This document shows positions 23,644-33,737 of a stretch of DNA of 64,000 bases, in pieces. Position 1 is the stretch's first letter, and each line of letters opens with the position of its first letter. This DNA comes from Alphaproteobacteria bacterium (GTDB taxonomy: Bacteria; Pseudomonadota; Alphaproteobacteria; Caulobacterales; Maricaulaceae), in NCBI GenBank assembly GCA_016124205.1, contig WGOD01000002.1, positions 620,001-684,000 of the forward strand, in the 5' to 3' direction. The notes under the pieces are model-generated. The model did no database searches and was not told the origin of the DNA. It saw only the letters and a program-made list of their open reading frames with translations. A program made the translations under genes and the position numbers.

Positions 23644-24786
23644 TCAGGCCGCCGCGCGCTCCGCGGCATAGGCCTGAACCGCCTCGATCACGCGCTGCTG
23701 GTCCTCGCCGCGAATGTCGGCGTGCATCGGCAGGGAAACGACGCGGTCGCAGACCTTCATCGTCACCGGCAAGCCGCCCGGCGCAACCGGGAAGGGGGCG
23801 TAGGGCGTCTGCATGTGCAGCGGAATCGGATAGTAGACCGCGGTCGGCACGCCGCGCGCCGAGAGATAGGAGCGGAAGGCGTCGCGATCATCGACCTCGA
23901 CCGTGTACTGCGCCCAGGTGCAGGTCGCGCCGGGGGCCAGTTGCGGCGTCTTCACCGCGCCCTTCAGTCCCTTTTCATAGGCGTCGGCCGCCTTCTGGCG
24001 CAGGACGAGTTCCTCGGCGAAGGCGTCGAGCTTCACCAGCAGGATGGCCGCCTGCATCGTGTCGAGGCGCGAATTGAGGCCGATCCGGGCGTATTCGTAG
24101 CGTTCCTTGCCCTCGCCGTGGACGCGGTAGGACTTGATCAGCTCGGCGATGTGCGGGTCCTTGACGAGGACCGCGCCGCCATCGCCGTAGCAGCCGAGCG
24201 GCTTGGCCGGGTAGAAGCTGATGGTCAGCGCATCGGCCCAGTCGATCGAGTGTTTGCCGTTCAGCGTCGCGCCATAGCCCTGCGCCGCATCGGAGATGAG
24301 CTTCATCCCGTGTTCGTCACAGATCGCCTTGATCGCCGGGTAGTCGGCCATCTGGCCGAACAGGTCGACGGCGATGACGGCCGCGGGGCGGAGCTTGCCC
24401 TCGGTCTTCACCATCTCGATGGCTGCCTTCAGGCTTTCCGGATCCATGTTGTAGGTGACCGGGTCGATATCGACGAAGACCGGCGTGGCGCGGGTCCACG
24501 GAATGACTTCCGCCGAGGATGCGAAGGTGAAGGACGGCACGAAGACCGCGTCGCCCTTGCCGATCCCCATCGCCAGCAGCGGCAGCACGATCGCATCGGT
24601 GCCGTTGGCGCAGGCCAGGCCGATCGGCGCTCCGGCGAACTCGGCCAGACGCGATTCCAGTTCACGGACCTGCGGTCCGAGAATGAAGGCGCCGCTGTCG
24701 AGCACGTCGGCAATGGCGGCATCGAGCTTCGACCGGAGACGGTCGCGCTGCGCGCCGAGATCGATGAAGGGGATCATGTCGGTCAT
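23644..24786 (-). CDS. DegT/DnrJ/EryC1/StrS sugar aminotransferase (WbpE/WlbC-type)
   Basis: PFIDLGAQRDRLRSKLDAAIADVLDSGAFILGPQVRELE; ISDAAQGYGA; SFYPAKPLGCYGDGG with PLP lysine. Confidence 0.9.
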   Translation of the reverse strand: MTDMIPFIDLGAQRDRLRSKLDAAIADVLDSGAFILGPQVRELESRLAEFAGAPIGLACANGTDAIVLPLLAMGIGKGDAVFVPSFTFASSAEVIPWTRATPVFVDIDPVTYNMDPESLKAAIEMVKTEGKLRPAAVIAVDLFGQMADYPAIKAICDEHGMKLISDAAQGYGATLNGKHSIDWADALTISFYPAKPLGCYGDGGAVLVKDPHIAELIKSYRVHGEGKERYEYARIGLNSRLDTMQAAILLVKLDAFAEELVLRQKAADAYEKGLKGAVKTPQLAPGATCTWAQYTVEVDDRDAFRSYLSARGVPTAVYYPIPLHMQTPYAPFPVAPGGLPVTMKVCDRVVSLPMHADIRGEDQQRVIEAVQAYAAERAAA

Positions 24787-24876
24787 GGCAAAGGGCCTCC
24801 CGGGCCCGCAAGTCGGCCAGCGTCTGCCGCGCTATACGTGTGCCCTGACCAACTTACCAACTCACGAATGGTTTCG

Positions 24877-26700
24877 TTATTCGACAGTCACCGATTTCGC
24901 GAGATTGCGGGGCTGGTCCACGTCCGTGCCCTTGTAGACGGCGGCATGATAGGCGAGCAGCTGGATCGCGACCGCAGCGACGATCGGCGATGCGATCTGC
25001 GCGCAATCCGGCAGGACGATCACGTCCTCGCGCTTCACCTCGCACGCCGCCAGTCCGGCGGAATCGGTGACGAGGATGACGCGGGCACCGCGCGCGGCCA
25101 CTTCCTGCATGGTCGACATCGTCTTGTCCCAGAGATGGTCGTGCGGGGCGACGACCACGACGGGCAGGTTTTCCTCGATCAGGGCGATCGGGCCATGCTT
25201 CAGCTCGCCAGCGGCATAAGCCTCGGCGTGAAGATAGGAAATTTCCTTCAGCTTCAGCGCGCCTTCCTGGGCGAGCGGGTAATAGACGCCGCGGCCGAGA
25301 TAGAGGACGGAGCGGGACTGGGTCAGTTCGGCGGCGAGGCGCTTGGCCTCGTCTTCCATTTCAAGCGCCTTGGAAACATCGCGAGGCGCTTCGAGCAGGC
25401 CCGTGACGAGTTCCTTCTCACGGTCGGCGTCAATGTGGCCGCGCGACCGCCCGGCATTGATCGCGATCATGGCCAGCGCCGCCAGCTGGCAGGTGAACGC
25501 CTTGGTCGATGCCACGCCGATTTCCGGACCGGCCAGGGTCGGCAGGGCAATGTCGGCCTCGCGCGCCATGGTGGAGTGCGCCGCGTTGACGACGACGGCG
25601 GTTGTCAGTCCGCGATCCTTGCAGAAGCGCATGGCGGCCAGCGTGTCGGCGGTTTCTCCGGACTGCGAGATGAACAGCGCCAGATCGCGTGACGACACAG
25701 CGGGGTCGCGGTACCGGAACTCCGAGGCGACTTCATTGCGTACCGGGATTCCCGCGATCTGCTCGATCCAGTATCCGGCCACCTGACCCGCATAGCCTGC
25801 CGTGCCGCAGGCGACGATCAGTACACGGTCATACTGCTTGAAATCGATACCCTCGAACGGGCGGACGACCAGGCGGAGCGGGTCGACATAGTGGGTCAGC
25901 GTCCGCGCGATGACTTCCGGCTGCTCATGGATCTCCTTTTCCATGAAGTGCCGGTAGTTGCCCTTCTCCGCGAGCGCGGCGGACAGCTCGACGACTTTCT
26001 CCGGACGATGAGCCGGCTGACCCTTTCGGTCGTAAATGTCAGTCTTGGTCTTCGTGACGATTACGTAGTCGCCCTCTTCGAGATAGGCGACGCGCTGCGT
26101 GAAGGGGGCCAGGGCGAGCGGATCGGAGCCGAGGAAGCCTTCACCATCGCCGAACCCGACGACGAGCGGGGCCCCTTCGCGCGCGCCCATGATCAGGTCG
26201 GGCATCCCGTCGATCAGAACGGCAATGGCGAATGCACCCTTCAGGCGGGCCAGCGTCGTTTCGAACGCACTCTTCGGATCACCCGACTTTTCAAGCTGAT
26301 GGTCGATGAGTTGGGCGACCACTTCGGTGTCGGTCTCGGTCTCGAACGTCCGTCCGGCCGCTTCCATCTCTTCCCGGAGCTCGCGGAAATTCTCGATAAT
26401 CCCGTTGTGGACGATGTAGACGCGCCCGGCCCGGTGCGGGTGGGCGTTTGTCTCGGTCGGCGCGCCGTGCGTTGCCCATCGGGTGTGCGCAATGCCCGTA
26501 ATCCCGTCAGCCGGGTTGGAATCCAGAACCTTGTCGAGTTCCTTGAGCTTGCCCGTCGCCCGGCGGCGCTCGACATGGCCGTCCGTGCCGGCGACTGCGA
26601 TGCCGGCAGAATCATAGCCCCGATATTCGACCCGCCGCAGTCCTTCGATCAGTCGTTCGGCGACCGTAGTTTCGCCGACAATCCCGACAATTCCGCACAT
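24877..26700 (-). CDS. glmS: Glutamine-fructose-6-phosphate aminotransferase (isomerizing)
   Basis: MCGIVGIVGETTVAERLIEGLRRVEYRGYDSAGIAV; C-terminal LAKSVTVE. Confidence 0.98.
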   Translation of the reverse strand: MCGIVGIVGETTVAERLIEGLRRVEYRGYDSAGIAVAGTDGHVERRRATGKLKELDKVLDSNPADGITGIAHTRWATHGAPTETNAHPHRAGRVYIVHNGIIENFRELREEMEAAGRTFETETDTEVVAQLIDHQLEKSGDPKSAFETTLARLKGAFAIAVLIDGMPDLIMGAREGAPLVVGFGDGEGFLGSDPLALAPFTQRVAYLEEGDYVIVTKTKTDIYDRKGQPAHRPEKVVELSAALAEKGNYRHFMEKEIHEQPEVIARTLTHYVDPLRLVVRPFEGIDFKQYDRVLIVACGTAGYAGQVAGYWIEQIAGIPVRNEVASEFRYRDPAVSSRDLALFISQSGETADTLAAMRFCKDRGLTTAVVVNAAHSTMAREADIALPTLAGPEIGVASTKAFTCQLAALAMIAINAGRSRGHIDADREKELVTGLLEAPRDVSKALEMEDEAKRLAAELTQSRSVLYLGRGVYYPLAQEGALKLKEISYLHAEAYAAGELKHGPIALIEENLPVVVVAPHDHLWDKTMSTMQEVAARGARVILVTDSAGLAACEVKREDVIVLPDCAQIASPIVAAVAIQLLAYHAAVYKGTDVDQPRNLAKSVTVE

Positions 26701-26728
26701 GTTCGATGTCTCTCCTGTTGGGGAGTGT

Positions 26729-27790
26729 TCAAGGCGCTTCGCGCTTGCCGGTCAAGTCGTTTTCGTGTCGGGCCTGTGTGTGCCGGGACCAACCGGGAAT
26801 CACGTGCGGTCTGCGGCCGAGCAACTCGAATGGATTCCACGCCATGACCCGCATGATGGCGTTTCGATCTATCTTGCGACTGGCTTGTACAGCCTTGCGC
26901 TGCTTCAGCACGGGGCCCGCGCCAAAGACGCCGTCAATCAGCCCACGAAAGTAGGACAGCGGCACGCCGCGCCGGATCGAGGCAAATTGCAGAGCAATCG
27001 TCGCCGCGGCATGGGCCGGGAGAAGAATCCAGACCCAGGGGAAGGGCATGTTCTTGGCAAAGGTCCAGAGACGATTCCGCGTTCCGTGATAGACGGCGAA
27101 GGGTGACCAGCGCCCCGATGATCCATACCCGACATGGCGGACAATCGCATCGCTGACCTGGATCGCGATCTCGCCGCGCAGCCGGGCCCGGAATCCCAGA
27201 TCGACATCCTCGCAGTAGCAGAAGAATCTCTCGTCGAATCCGCCAAGATCCAGGAACAGCTCGCGGTCGATCATCATGGCCGCCGCACAGGCGGAGAAAG
27301 TCTCGCCCTCGGGCGGCAGATAGCTGACGGGCAAGCCGTAGCCGCCGCGAAACGGCAGCCCGAAGGCGTGGTAAGCGTCGCCGGCTCCGTCGAGTACGCC
27401 ATCCCTGCCGAACGCCAACTGGGTCGACCCGAACATTTTCGCTGCCGGCCACCGCCGTGATGCATCGAGCAGCTTTTCAATCCAGTCCGGTTCGGCGAAG
27501 GCGTCCGGGTTGAGCAGCGCGAGCCAGCGCGTATCGGCCAGTCGGGCGGCCTGGTTGTTCGCACCGGCAAAGCCGCAATTGGTCTCGTTCTCGATAAAAT
27601 CGACCCAGGACGGAATATCGGCCCGCGTGATGCGCATTCCCTCGGGAGACCCGTTCTCGACCACGATCACTCGGGCCGGGCGCACCGCTTGTTCCGACAG
27701 GGAATCGAGACAGCGCGGAAGCCACTCCCGGCTTGAATACGCCACGATAATGACGGTGACATCGGCCACCGGCGGTGCTGAGGAGGTCAC
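26729..27790 (-). CDS. Glycosyltransferase family 2 (rhamnosyltransferase-like)
   Basis: VTVIIVAYSSREWLPRCLDSLSEQ; NQAARLADTRWLALLNPDAF; GGFDERFFCYCEDVDLGFRARL. Confidence 0.9.
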   Translation of the reverse strand: MTSSAPPVADVTVIIVAYSSREWLPRCLDSLSEQAVRPARVIVVENGSPEGMRITRADIPSWVDFIENETNCGFAGANNQAARLADTRWLALLNPDAFAEPDWIEKLLDASRRWPAAKMFGSTQLAFGRDGVLDGAGDAYHAFGLPFRGGYGLPVSYLPPEGETFSACAAAMMIDRELFLDLGGFDERFFCYCEDVDLGFRARLRGEIAIQVSDAIVRHVGYGSSGRWSPFAVYHGTRNRLWTFAKNMPFPWVWILLPAHAAATIALQFASIRRGVPLSYFRGLIDGVFGAGPVLKQRKAVQASRKIDRNAIMRVMAWNPFELLGRRPHVIPGWSRHTQARHENDLTGKREAP

Positions 27791-28866
27791 AGCAGGTCTT
27801 TCGCTTCGCCTTCATTGAGGCCATCGATGACCTTGCGTACGTCCTCGGAGCACTCGTTGGCAATGACGAGAACCGCATCGTCCGTGACGATGACTGAAAC
27901 GCCCTCGACCCCGACGACCGCCGTCATCGGTCCGGTCGAGCGCACCTGGGTCGATCGGCAATCGATGACCCGAGACGGGCCGGAGACCGCATTGCCGCCC
28001 TCGTCCTTGCCGAGAACCTCGAACAGGGACGACCAGCTGCCGACATCCGACCACCCCATGTCGACCGGGATAACCGCTGCTTTCGCGGTTTTCTCCATCA
28101 CGGCCTTGTCGATGGGGGCGGATGGTGCGTTCGAAAAAGAGACCGGGTCGAGATCAACGCGGTTGCCCTCGCGGCGGGCTGCCACGACGGCAGACCGGAC
28201 GGCGTCGGCAATCCCCGGAGCGTGAGTTCCGAGTTCTGCCGCCATGACGGCGGGGTCGAACAGGAATATTCCAGCGTTCCAGCTATATCCGCCTTCGGCA
28301 AGATAGGCCGATGCGGTCTCGGCATCGGGCTTCTCAACGAAGCGCTCGACCGCGAAACCGGCACCCTGCGCCTTGCCGCGGCGGATATATCCGTAACCGG
28401 TATGCGGTCGGTCCGGAACGACCCCGAAGGTGACGATCAGACTGGCGTCTGCCAACGCGACACCGTGCGCGACGGCTTCGGCAAACGCGTCCGGCCGGGC
28501 GATGTGGTGATCGGACGGAAGCAGAAGCAGCAGTGCGTTGTCGCCCTCCATCTCGGACCAGGCCACTGCAGCGGCCGCAACCGCCGCGGTGTTTCTGCCC
28601 TCCGGTTCAATCAGAAGGGCTGCCGGGTTGATACCGGCTTCCATCAACTGGTCCGCCACGGCATCCGCCTGTGCCGCGCCCGTGATGACGAGGGGTGGCA
28701 GGATGTCGAGCCCGGCCATGCCGGATTTCAAGCGGGTGGCCGTGTCCTGAAGCAGGGACCGGCCCCCAAGTAGCGGCAGTAGGTGTTTCGGGCGGGATTT
28801 GCGGGACAGCGGCCAGAGCCGCGTGCCCGAACCGCCGCACATGATGACCGGCCGGACCGGCGTCAT
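27787..28866 (-). CDS. manC: Mannose-1-phosphate guanylyltransferase
   Basis: PVIMCGGSGTRLWPLSRKSRPKHLLPLLGG; PSDHHIARPDAF; FVEKPDAETASAYLAEGGYSWNAGIFLF. Confidence 0.93.
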   Translation of the reverse strand: MTPVRPVIMCGGSGTRLWPLSRKSRPKHLLPLLGGRSLLQDTATRLKSGMAGLDILPPLVITGAAQADAVADQLMEAGINPAALLIEPEGRNTAAVAAAAVAWSEMEGDNALLLLLPSDHHIARPDAFAEAVAHGVALADASLIVTFGVVPDRPHTGYGYIRRGKAQGAGFAVERFVEKPDAETASAYLAEGGYSWNAGIFLFDPAVMAAELGTHAPGIADAVRSAVVAARREGNRVDLDPVSFSNAPSAPIDKAVMEKTAKAAVIPVDMGWSDVGSWSSLFEVLGKDEGGNAVSGPSRVIDCRSTQVRSTGPMTAVVGVEGVSVIVTDDAVLVIANECSEDVRKVIDGLNEGEAKDLL

Positions 28867-29999
28867 GAAGCGTGCCTCAACGACCGGACGGCGGCATCGA
28901 CCGCGTCGACCGCGCCGAAGACGTGATAGAGCGTCGAGCCCGGCGCGGCCGCGTCGATGACTTCGCCGGACGCGTCCAGCTGGTCGATCCACGCCCCCTC
29001 GACCGGGGCGTGGCAATAGATGTCGAGGAAGCGGTTCATGGCCCCCTCCGCGGCAAGCAGGCGTCCCGGTCGAACGCTGTGCGCGCGGATCAGTTCGGTC
29101 TGGCCCCAGGCGCGATGGGTCGGCCGGGTGACTGTGCCATCGTCGAGATTCTCGTCATACACGAAGCCGGTTTGCGGATTCAGCGTCTTGTCGAGACCAT
29201 TGTCGTAGAGCACCCGGCAGAAGGTCTCGGTATCGCGGCCGGCCAGCTGTCCGAATTGCGTCAGCAGCCACACCCATTCCATCAGATGACCGCCCTCGAT
29301 CAGGCGGCCGTCGCGTCCCTTCACGACCGCCCAGTCGCCGGTGAACCATTCGCGCAGCACGCCCGCCTCGCGGTCGAAAAAGTGGCCGGCGAAGAGGTCG
29401 AAGATTGCGGAGGCACGTTCGAGGAAGCGGGCTTCGCCGGTGCAGTCGTAGAGAACCAGCATCGCCTCGAACATGTGCATGTGCGGGTTCTGGCGGCGGG
29501 GCAGCGCATCCGGCAGACTTTCGCGAAAACCGCCATGGCGCGCGTCGGCGAGGTGCGTATCGAGGAATTCGAGGATGCGCTCGACCATGTCGCTCGCCCG
29601 CTTGTCGCCCGTCGCGGCATGCCAGGTCCCGAAAGCCATCAGATGGAAGGCATGATCGTATGTGTCGCGCCGCGCGTCGGCGATGCTGGCATCTGGATTG
29701 AGGCGGTGCACGAAGCCCGGCGCGCCATCGGCCCGCCAGCACCGGTCCATCAGGAAATCGACGGCGCGGCCTGCCTCGTCCAGCCAGTTCGCCCAGCCGC
29801 GGCGATAGGCCATCGAATACACGTAGATCTGACGGGCCTGGACGCGCACGCGGCGCACCGCATCGTGGTCCGGCCGACCGGCGATCAGGCGCTCGTGGAA
29901 GCATCCGGCTTTCGCGTCAAAGCCGGTCTCCGCCCAGAGCGGCAGGGCGTGCTGCACGAGCCAGTTCAATGCACGGTCCGAGGCAAGGCGGGCGTTCAA
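28863..29999 (-). CDS. AGE-family epimerase/isomerase (candidate mannose-6-phosphate isomerase)
   Basis: N-acylglucosamine 2-epimerase-like barrel (VRVQARQIYVYSMAYRRGW, YDHAFHLMAFG, NPHMHMFEAMLVLYD); overlaps manC start by 4 nt. Confidence 0.85.
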   Translation of the reverse strand: MNARLASDRALNWLVQHALPLWAETGFDAKAGCFHERLIAGRPDHDAVRRVRVQARQIYVYSMAYRRGWANWLDEAGRAVDFLMDRCWRADGAPGFVHRLNPDASIADARRDTYDHAFHLMAFGTWHAATGDKRASDMVERILEFLDTHLADARHGGFRESLPDALPRRQNPHMHMFEAMLVLYDCTGEARFLERASAIFDLFAGHFFDREAGVLREWFTGDWAVVKGRDGRLIEGGHLMEWVWLLTQFGQLAGRDTETFCRVLYDNGLDKTLNPQTGFVYDENLDDGTVTRPTHRAWGQTELIRAHSVRPGRLLAAEGAMNRFLDIYCHAPVEGAWIDQLDASGEVIDAAAPGSTLYHVFGAVDAVDAAVRSLRHAS

Positions 30000-30046
30000 G
30001 CGGGCAGTCTCCGATCCAGTCGAAGCGAGACTAGCTCAAAAAGCCT

Positions 30047-31252
30047 TCAATTGCGTTCACACGCCGCGAGAAAGGCGGGCGTCAGGCGCTGACGCCAGGC
30101 CGACGGCGCGAAGCAGGCCTTGGCGGCGCGCGCGATGGCCAGGCGCTCCTTATCTGACGGGCGCGCAATTCGGGCCAGAATGGCAGCGGCCTCGCCTTCG
30201 TCCGGGTCGGCCCAGACGGCCCCGGCGAGATTGTATTGCGCCTGATCGGCCTGCGGGGTTACGAGCGTGAACCCCACGGCATGCGTGCCCGTCAGGGCTG
30301 CGAAGTCCATATTCCCGGACCATCCCGTCACGACCACCGGGGTTCCCGCCAGTAGCGACGCGGCGATCGACAGACCGAAGCCTTCGCTGCGGTGCAGCGA
30401 GATGAAGACATCGGCCGCGGCGAAGAGCGCGTCGAATTCGGCCTGCGGCAAGGGTTCGTCGTGGAGGATGATGCGTCGGTCGCCGCCAATCGCCACGTCA
30501 AGGCGATGGCGGACCGCGGCGGACGCCGACGCGAGTCCCGACGTCTTCACCAGCAACCGGACGTCGTCGCGATCGGGGAAGGCCGAGCGGAAGGCGCGGA
30601 TCGCCGCGCCCGGATTCTTCCGCGACATCGACGAGCGGGCATCGCCCGCCGCGAGCGCGAGGAAGCCGGCGTCCGGATCAGGCAGATATCGCTGGCGGAT
30701 CGCGGCGACGGCTTCGGCATCAATGGCGGGCGGATCAAGGGGATAGCCGACGACCTTCACCTTGTCGCCCAGAGCCGGGCGCAGGGAATTGGCGGTGAAG
30801 TCCGACGGCACCCAGATCTCGTGATAGCGTTTCGCCGCCTCGATCCAGGCGGGCGGAATAAGCGGAAGTTCCCAGGCCCAATAGCCGGCGAGAAAGCGAC
30901 CCTTCAGCCGCGCCTTCCCGACTGCCGACAGGGCATGGGGCGATTCCGGCGCATTGACGTGAACCAGCACCGGGCCGCGCCCGTCATCTTTCTTCTCGCC
31001 CTCCGGCGGCCAGGGCAGAATGGCGCGGTCCTTCTGGTAGATCGGCGTCAGGTCGAAGGAGGACGGGGCAAATCCGAGTGCGGACAATCCGGCGTGCAGG
31101 CGCGCCCCTCCCGCTCCGATCCCCATCGGCGCGCTGAGGAAGCCCACGACCATGGGACGACCCGTGGACGGCGCCGTCACGGGCGACAGACCCGACAGGC
31201 TGGCATCCAGCGCGGCGCGGCGGATCGGTCGCAGCAATCGTCTCAGGGGCAT
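30047..31252 (-). CDS. Glycosyltransferase family 1/4 (GT-B)
   Basis: VWVPSDFTANSLRPALGDKVKVVGYPLD; FDALFAAADVFISLHRSEGFGLSIAASLLAGTPVVVTGWSGNMDFA (read from ORF). Confidence 0.88.
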   Translation of the reverse strand: MPLRRLLRPIRRAALDASLSGLSPVTAPSTGRPMVVGFLSAPMGIGAGGARLHAGLSALGFAPSSFDLTPIYQKDRAILPWPPEGEKKDDGRGPVLVHVNAPESPHALSAVGKARLKGRFLAGYWAWELPLIPPAWIEAAKRYHEIWVPSDFTANSLRPALGDKVKVVGYPLDPPAIDAEAVAAIRQRYLPDPDAGFLALAAGDARSSMSRKNPGAAIRAFRSAFPDRDDVRLLVKTSGLASASAAVRHRLDVAIGGDRRIILHDEPLPQAEFDALFAAADVFISLHRSEGFGLSIAASLLAGTPVVVTGWSGNMDFAALTGTHAVGFTLVTPQADQAQYNLAGAVWADPDEGEAAAILARIARPSDKERLAIARAAKACFAPSAWRQRLTPAFLAACERN

Positions 31253-31370
31253 GACACCTCGCTTGCGCCGCCTCGCGGCTGCGACACTGCAGCGCGGATA
31301 GCGCCGGGTCCGCCGATTGACAAGGCGGGGACCGAACGTAGGTTACGCGCCCGACGTGCGGGGTCCAGAC

Positions 31371-32360
31371 ATGGCGTCCATTCTCGTTACCGGCGCAGCC
31401 GGATTTATCGGATTTCACGCCTGCCGCAGGCTGGCGGCCGACGGCTGGTCCGTCACCGGTGTCGACTGCTTCAACGCCTATTACGACCCTGCCCTGAAAC
31501 GCGGCCGCGCCGAGGCGCTGCAGGCTGAGCACGGCATTGCCGTCCGCGATCTCGACATTGCCGACGATGCGGCGCTGAAGGCGCTGGTTCTGGATTTGCG
31601 CCCCGACCGGATCCTGCATCTCGCCGCCCAGGCCGGGGTGCGCTACGGCTTCGACCATCCGTTCGAATACGAACATTCGAACCTCAAGGGCCATTTGTCC
31701 GTGCTCGAGGCGGCCCGCGCGCTCGGCGACGGGCTCGGGCATCTCGTCTATGCCTCGTCGAGTTCGGTCTATGGCGAGCGGGAAGGTCCGTTCAAGGAAA
31801 GCGACGCGGTCGACCACCCGGCCTCGCTTTATGCCGCGACCAAGCGCGCCGGCGAGATGATGACGGAATCCTATGTCAGCCTGTTCGGCCTGCCGGCGAC
31901 GGGTCTGCGATTCTTCACCGTCTACGGCCCGTGGGGCCGGCCGGACATGGCCTATTTCAAGTTCGCAGAAGCCATCCTCGGCGGCCGCAAACTGCCGCTG
32001 TTCGATTCCGGGCGCGGACGCCGCGACTTCACTTATGTCGACGACGTGGTGGAATGTCTGGCGCGGATCTGCGCCGACGCCCCGGCGCGCCAGACCCATC
32101 GCATCTTCAATATCGGCGGCTCGAATCCGCGCCCGACGACCGATCTCGTCAAGGCGCTCGAAAGCGCGCTCGGGCGCACCGCCCAGATCGAGCACCTGCC
32201 GCCGCAACCGGGCGATGTCAGCCTGACCTATGCCGACACGTCGGCGCTGGAAGCCGCCTATGACTACAAGCCGGTCGTGAAGCTGGAAGACGGCATCGCG
32301 CGCTTCGCCGACTGGTATCTGGGCTGGCGCGGCGACAAGGCGCGTTCGCTTGCCAGCTAG
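31371..32360 (+). CDS. NAD-dependent epimerase, UDP-glucuronate 4-epimerase-like
   Basis: MASILVTGAAGFIGFHACRRLAADGWSVTGVDCFNAYYDPALKRGR; SSSVYG; TFVYGPWGRPDMA-type motif. Confidence 0.88.
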   Translation: MASILVTGAAGFIGFHACRRLAADGWSVTGVDCFNAYYDPALKRGRAEALQAEHGIAVRDLDIADDAALKALVLDLRPDRILHLAAQAGVRYGFDHPFEYEHSNLKGHLSVLEAARALGDGLGHLVYASSSSVYGEREGPFKESDAVDHPASLYAATKRAGEMMTESYVSLFGLPATGLRFFTVYGPWGRPDMAYFKFAEAILGGRKLPLFDSGRGRRDFTYVDDVVECLARICADAPARQTHRIFNIGGSNPRPTTDLVKALESALGRTAQIEHLPPQPGDVSLTYADTSALEAAYDYKPVVKLEDGIARFADWYLGWRGDKARSLAS

Positions 32361-32697
32361 GCGCAATCCTTGGATCAAGGTCCACGCCGTCTATGCCGGC
32401 GGCATCGCGGTCTTCTTCGCGATCTTCCAGTATTTCGTGCAGGACCCGACCACGGGCAGCGACTGGGCGCGCTACAGCGTCGAGGTTGCGGTGAAGACCG
32501 CCTTCCTGCATGCGGTGCTGTGGGCGATCCTGATCCGCCCGGCCGCGAACGCCTACCGCCGGATCGTGTCCGGCTTTACCGACGCGTCGCAATTCGAGCG
32601 GCTGGACCGCGAAGTCACGCCGGTGGCCATTCTCGACAAGCGCATCCAGCGGCTCGAGGACGAGCTGAAACGGCGGGAAGCGGAGCGCCGCAGCTAG
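32350..32697 (+). CDS. Small membrane protein of unknown function
   Basis: Hydrophobic segments near the N-terminus (AVYAGGIAVFFAIFQYF; FLHAVLWAILI) and charged C-terminal coiled coil; overlaps upstream gene by 11 nt. Confidence 0.6.
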   Translation: MPARRNPWIKVHAVYAGGIAVFFAIFQYFVQDPTTGSDWARYSVEVAVKTAFLHAVLWAILIRPAANAYRRIVSGFTDASQFERLDREVTPVAILDKRIQRLEDELKRREAERRS

Positions 32698-32714
32698 CCT
32701 TCAATTCGAAACCA

Positions 32715-32790
32715 AGCCGGGGTCCCCATGGAAATGGGGACCTGAAACAAGCGCCCGGTTTCGGGTTCCCGCCTACGCGGGCACCCCATG
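32715..32790. repeat. Intergenic inverted repeats, related to 10804-10870
   Basis: GGTCCCCATGGAAATGGGGACC hairpin, then GGGTTCCCGCCTACGCGGGCACCCC. Confidence 0.65.
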
Positions 32791-32806
32791 TTGGCAGAAG
32801 CCCGAA

Positions 32807-33682
32807 CTAAAGGTCCTTCAGCACCTGTTCGACGACCGAGCGGGCATTCTTGCCTTCTTCCTCGTGATCGAGGGCGAAGCGGACGAAGGCACGCAGATAG
32901 CCGGCCTTGTTGCCGCAATCATAGCTGTCGCCATCATACTCGATCGCGTGGAAGGGCTGCTGTGTCATCAGCGTCGCCATCGCGTCGGTCAGCTGGATTT
33001 CGCCGCCCGCGCCCTTGGCCTGATTTTCCAGAAGACCGAAAATCTCCGGCTGCAGGATATAGCGCCCGGTGATCGACAGGTTGGACGGCGCTGTTTCGCG
33101 GGGCGGCTTCTCCACCATGCCGCGCATCTTCATGACGCGGCCGTCGCGCGATTCCGGATCGATGATGCCATAGCTCGACACCGTGTCTTCCGGCACCTGT
33201 TCGACAGCGATCACATTTCCGCCCTCGCGCTCATAGACCTCGGCCATCTGCGCGAGGCAGCCGGGCCTGGCGCGGACGATCACGTCCGGCAGCAGGACAG
33301 CGAAGGGTTCCTTGCCGACAAGTTCGCGCGCGCACCACACCGCATGGCCAAGACCCAGCGGGGATTGCTGGCGCACGAAGCTCATCGAGCCGGCTTCAGG
33401 CACTTCAGCCTCGAGCGTTTCGAGAATGTCGGTCTTGCCTTTCAGGCGCAGCGTGTCTTCCAGCTCGTAAGCGCGGTCGAAGAAATCCTCGATCGCGCTC
33501 TTGTTGCGGCCGGTGACGAAAACGATGTGCTCGATACCCGCTTCGCGCGCTTCCTCGACGACATACTGAATGGCCGGACGGTCGAAGACCGGCAGCATTT
33601 CCTTGGGGATGGACTTCGTGGCGGGCAGAACCCGCGTGCCCAGACCGGCGACGGGAAGAACGGCTTTGCGGATTTTCGTCAT
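32807..33682 (-). CDS. galU: UTP-glucose-1-phosphate uridylyltransferase
   Basis: MTKIRKAVLPVAGLGTRVLPATKSIPKEMLPVFDRPAIQYVVEEA. Confidence 0.96.
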   Translation of the reverse strand: MTKIRKAVLPVAGLGTRVLPATKSIPKEMLPVFDRPAIQYVVEEAREAGIEHIVFVTGRNKSAIEDFFDRAYELEDTLRLKGKTDILETLEAEVPEAGSMSFVRQQSPLGLGHAVWCARELVGKEPFAVLLPDVIVRARPGCLAQMAEVYEREGGNVIAVEQVPEDTVSSYGIIDPESRDGRVMKMRGMVEKPPRETAPSNLSITGRYILQPEIFGLLENQAKGAGGEIQLTDAMATLMTQQPFHAIEYDGDSYDCGNKAGYLRAFVRFALDHEEEGKNARSVVEQVLKDL

Positions 33683-33737
33683 GCGTTCTGGAACTCCTGA
33701 CCTTTCCCGGCGGGCGTCGTCGGGGTAACTGCACGTC

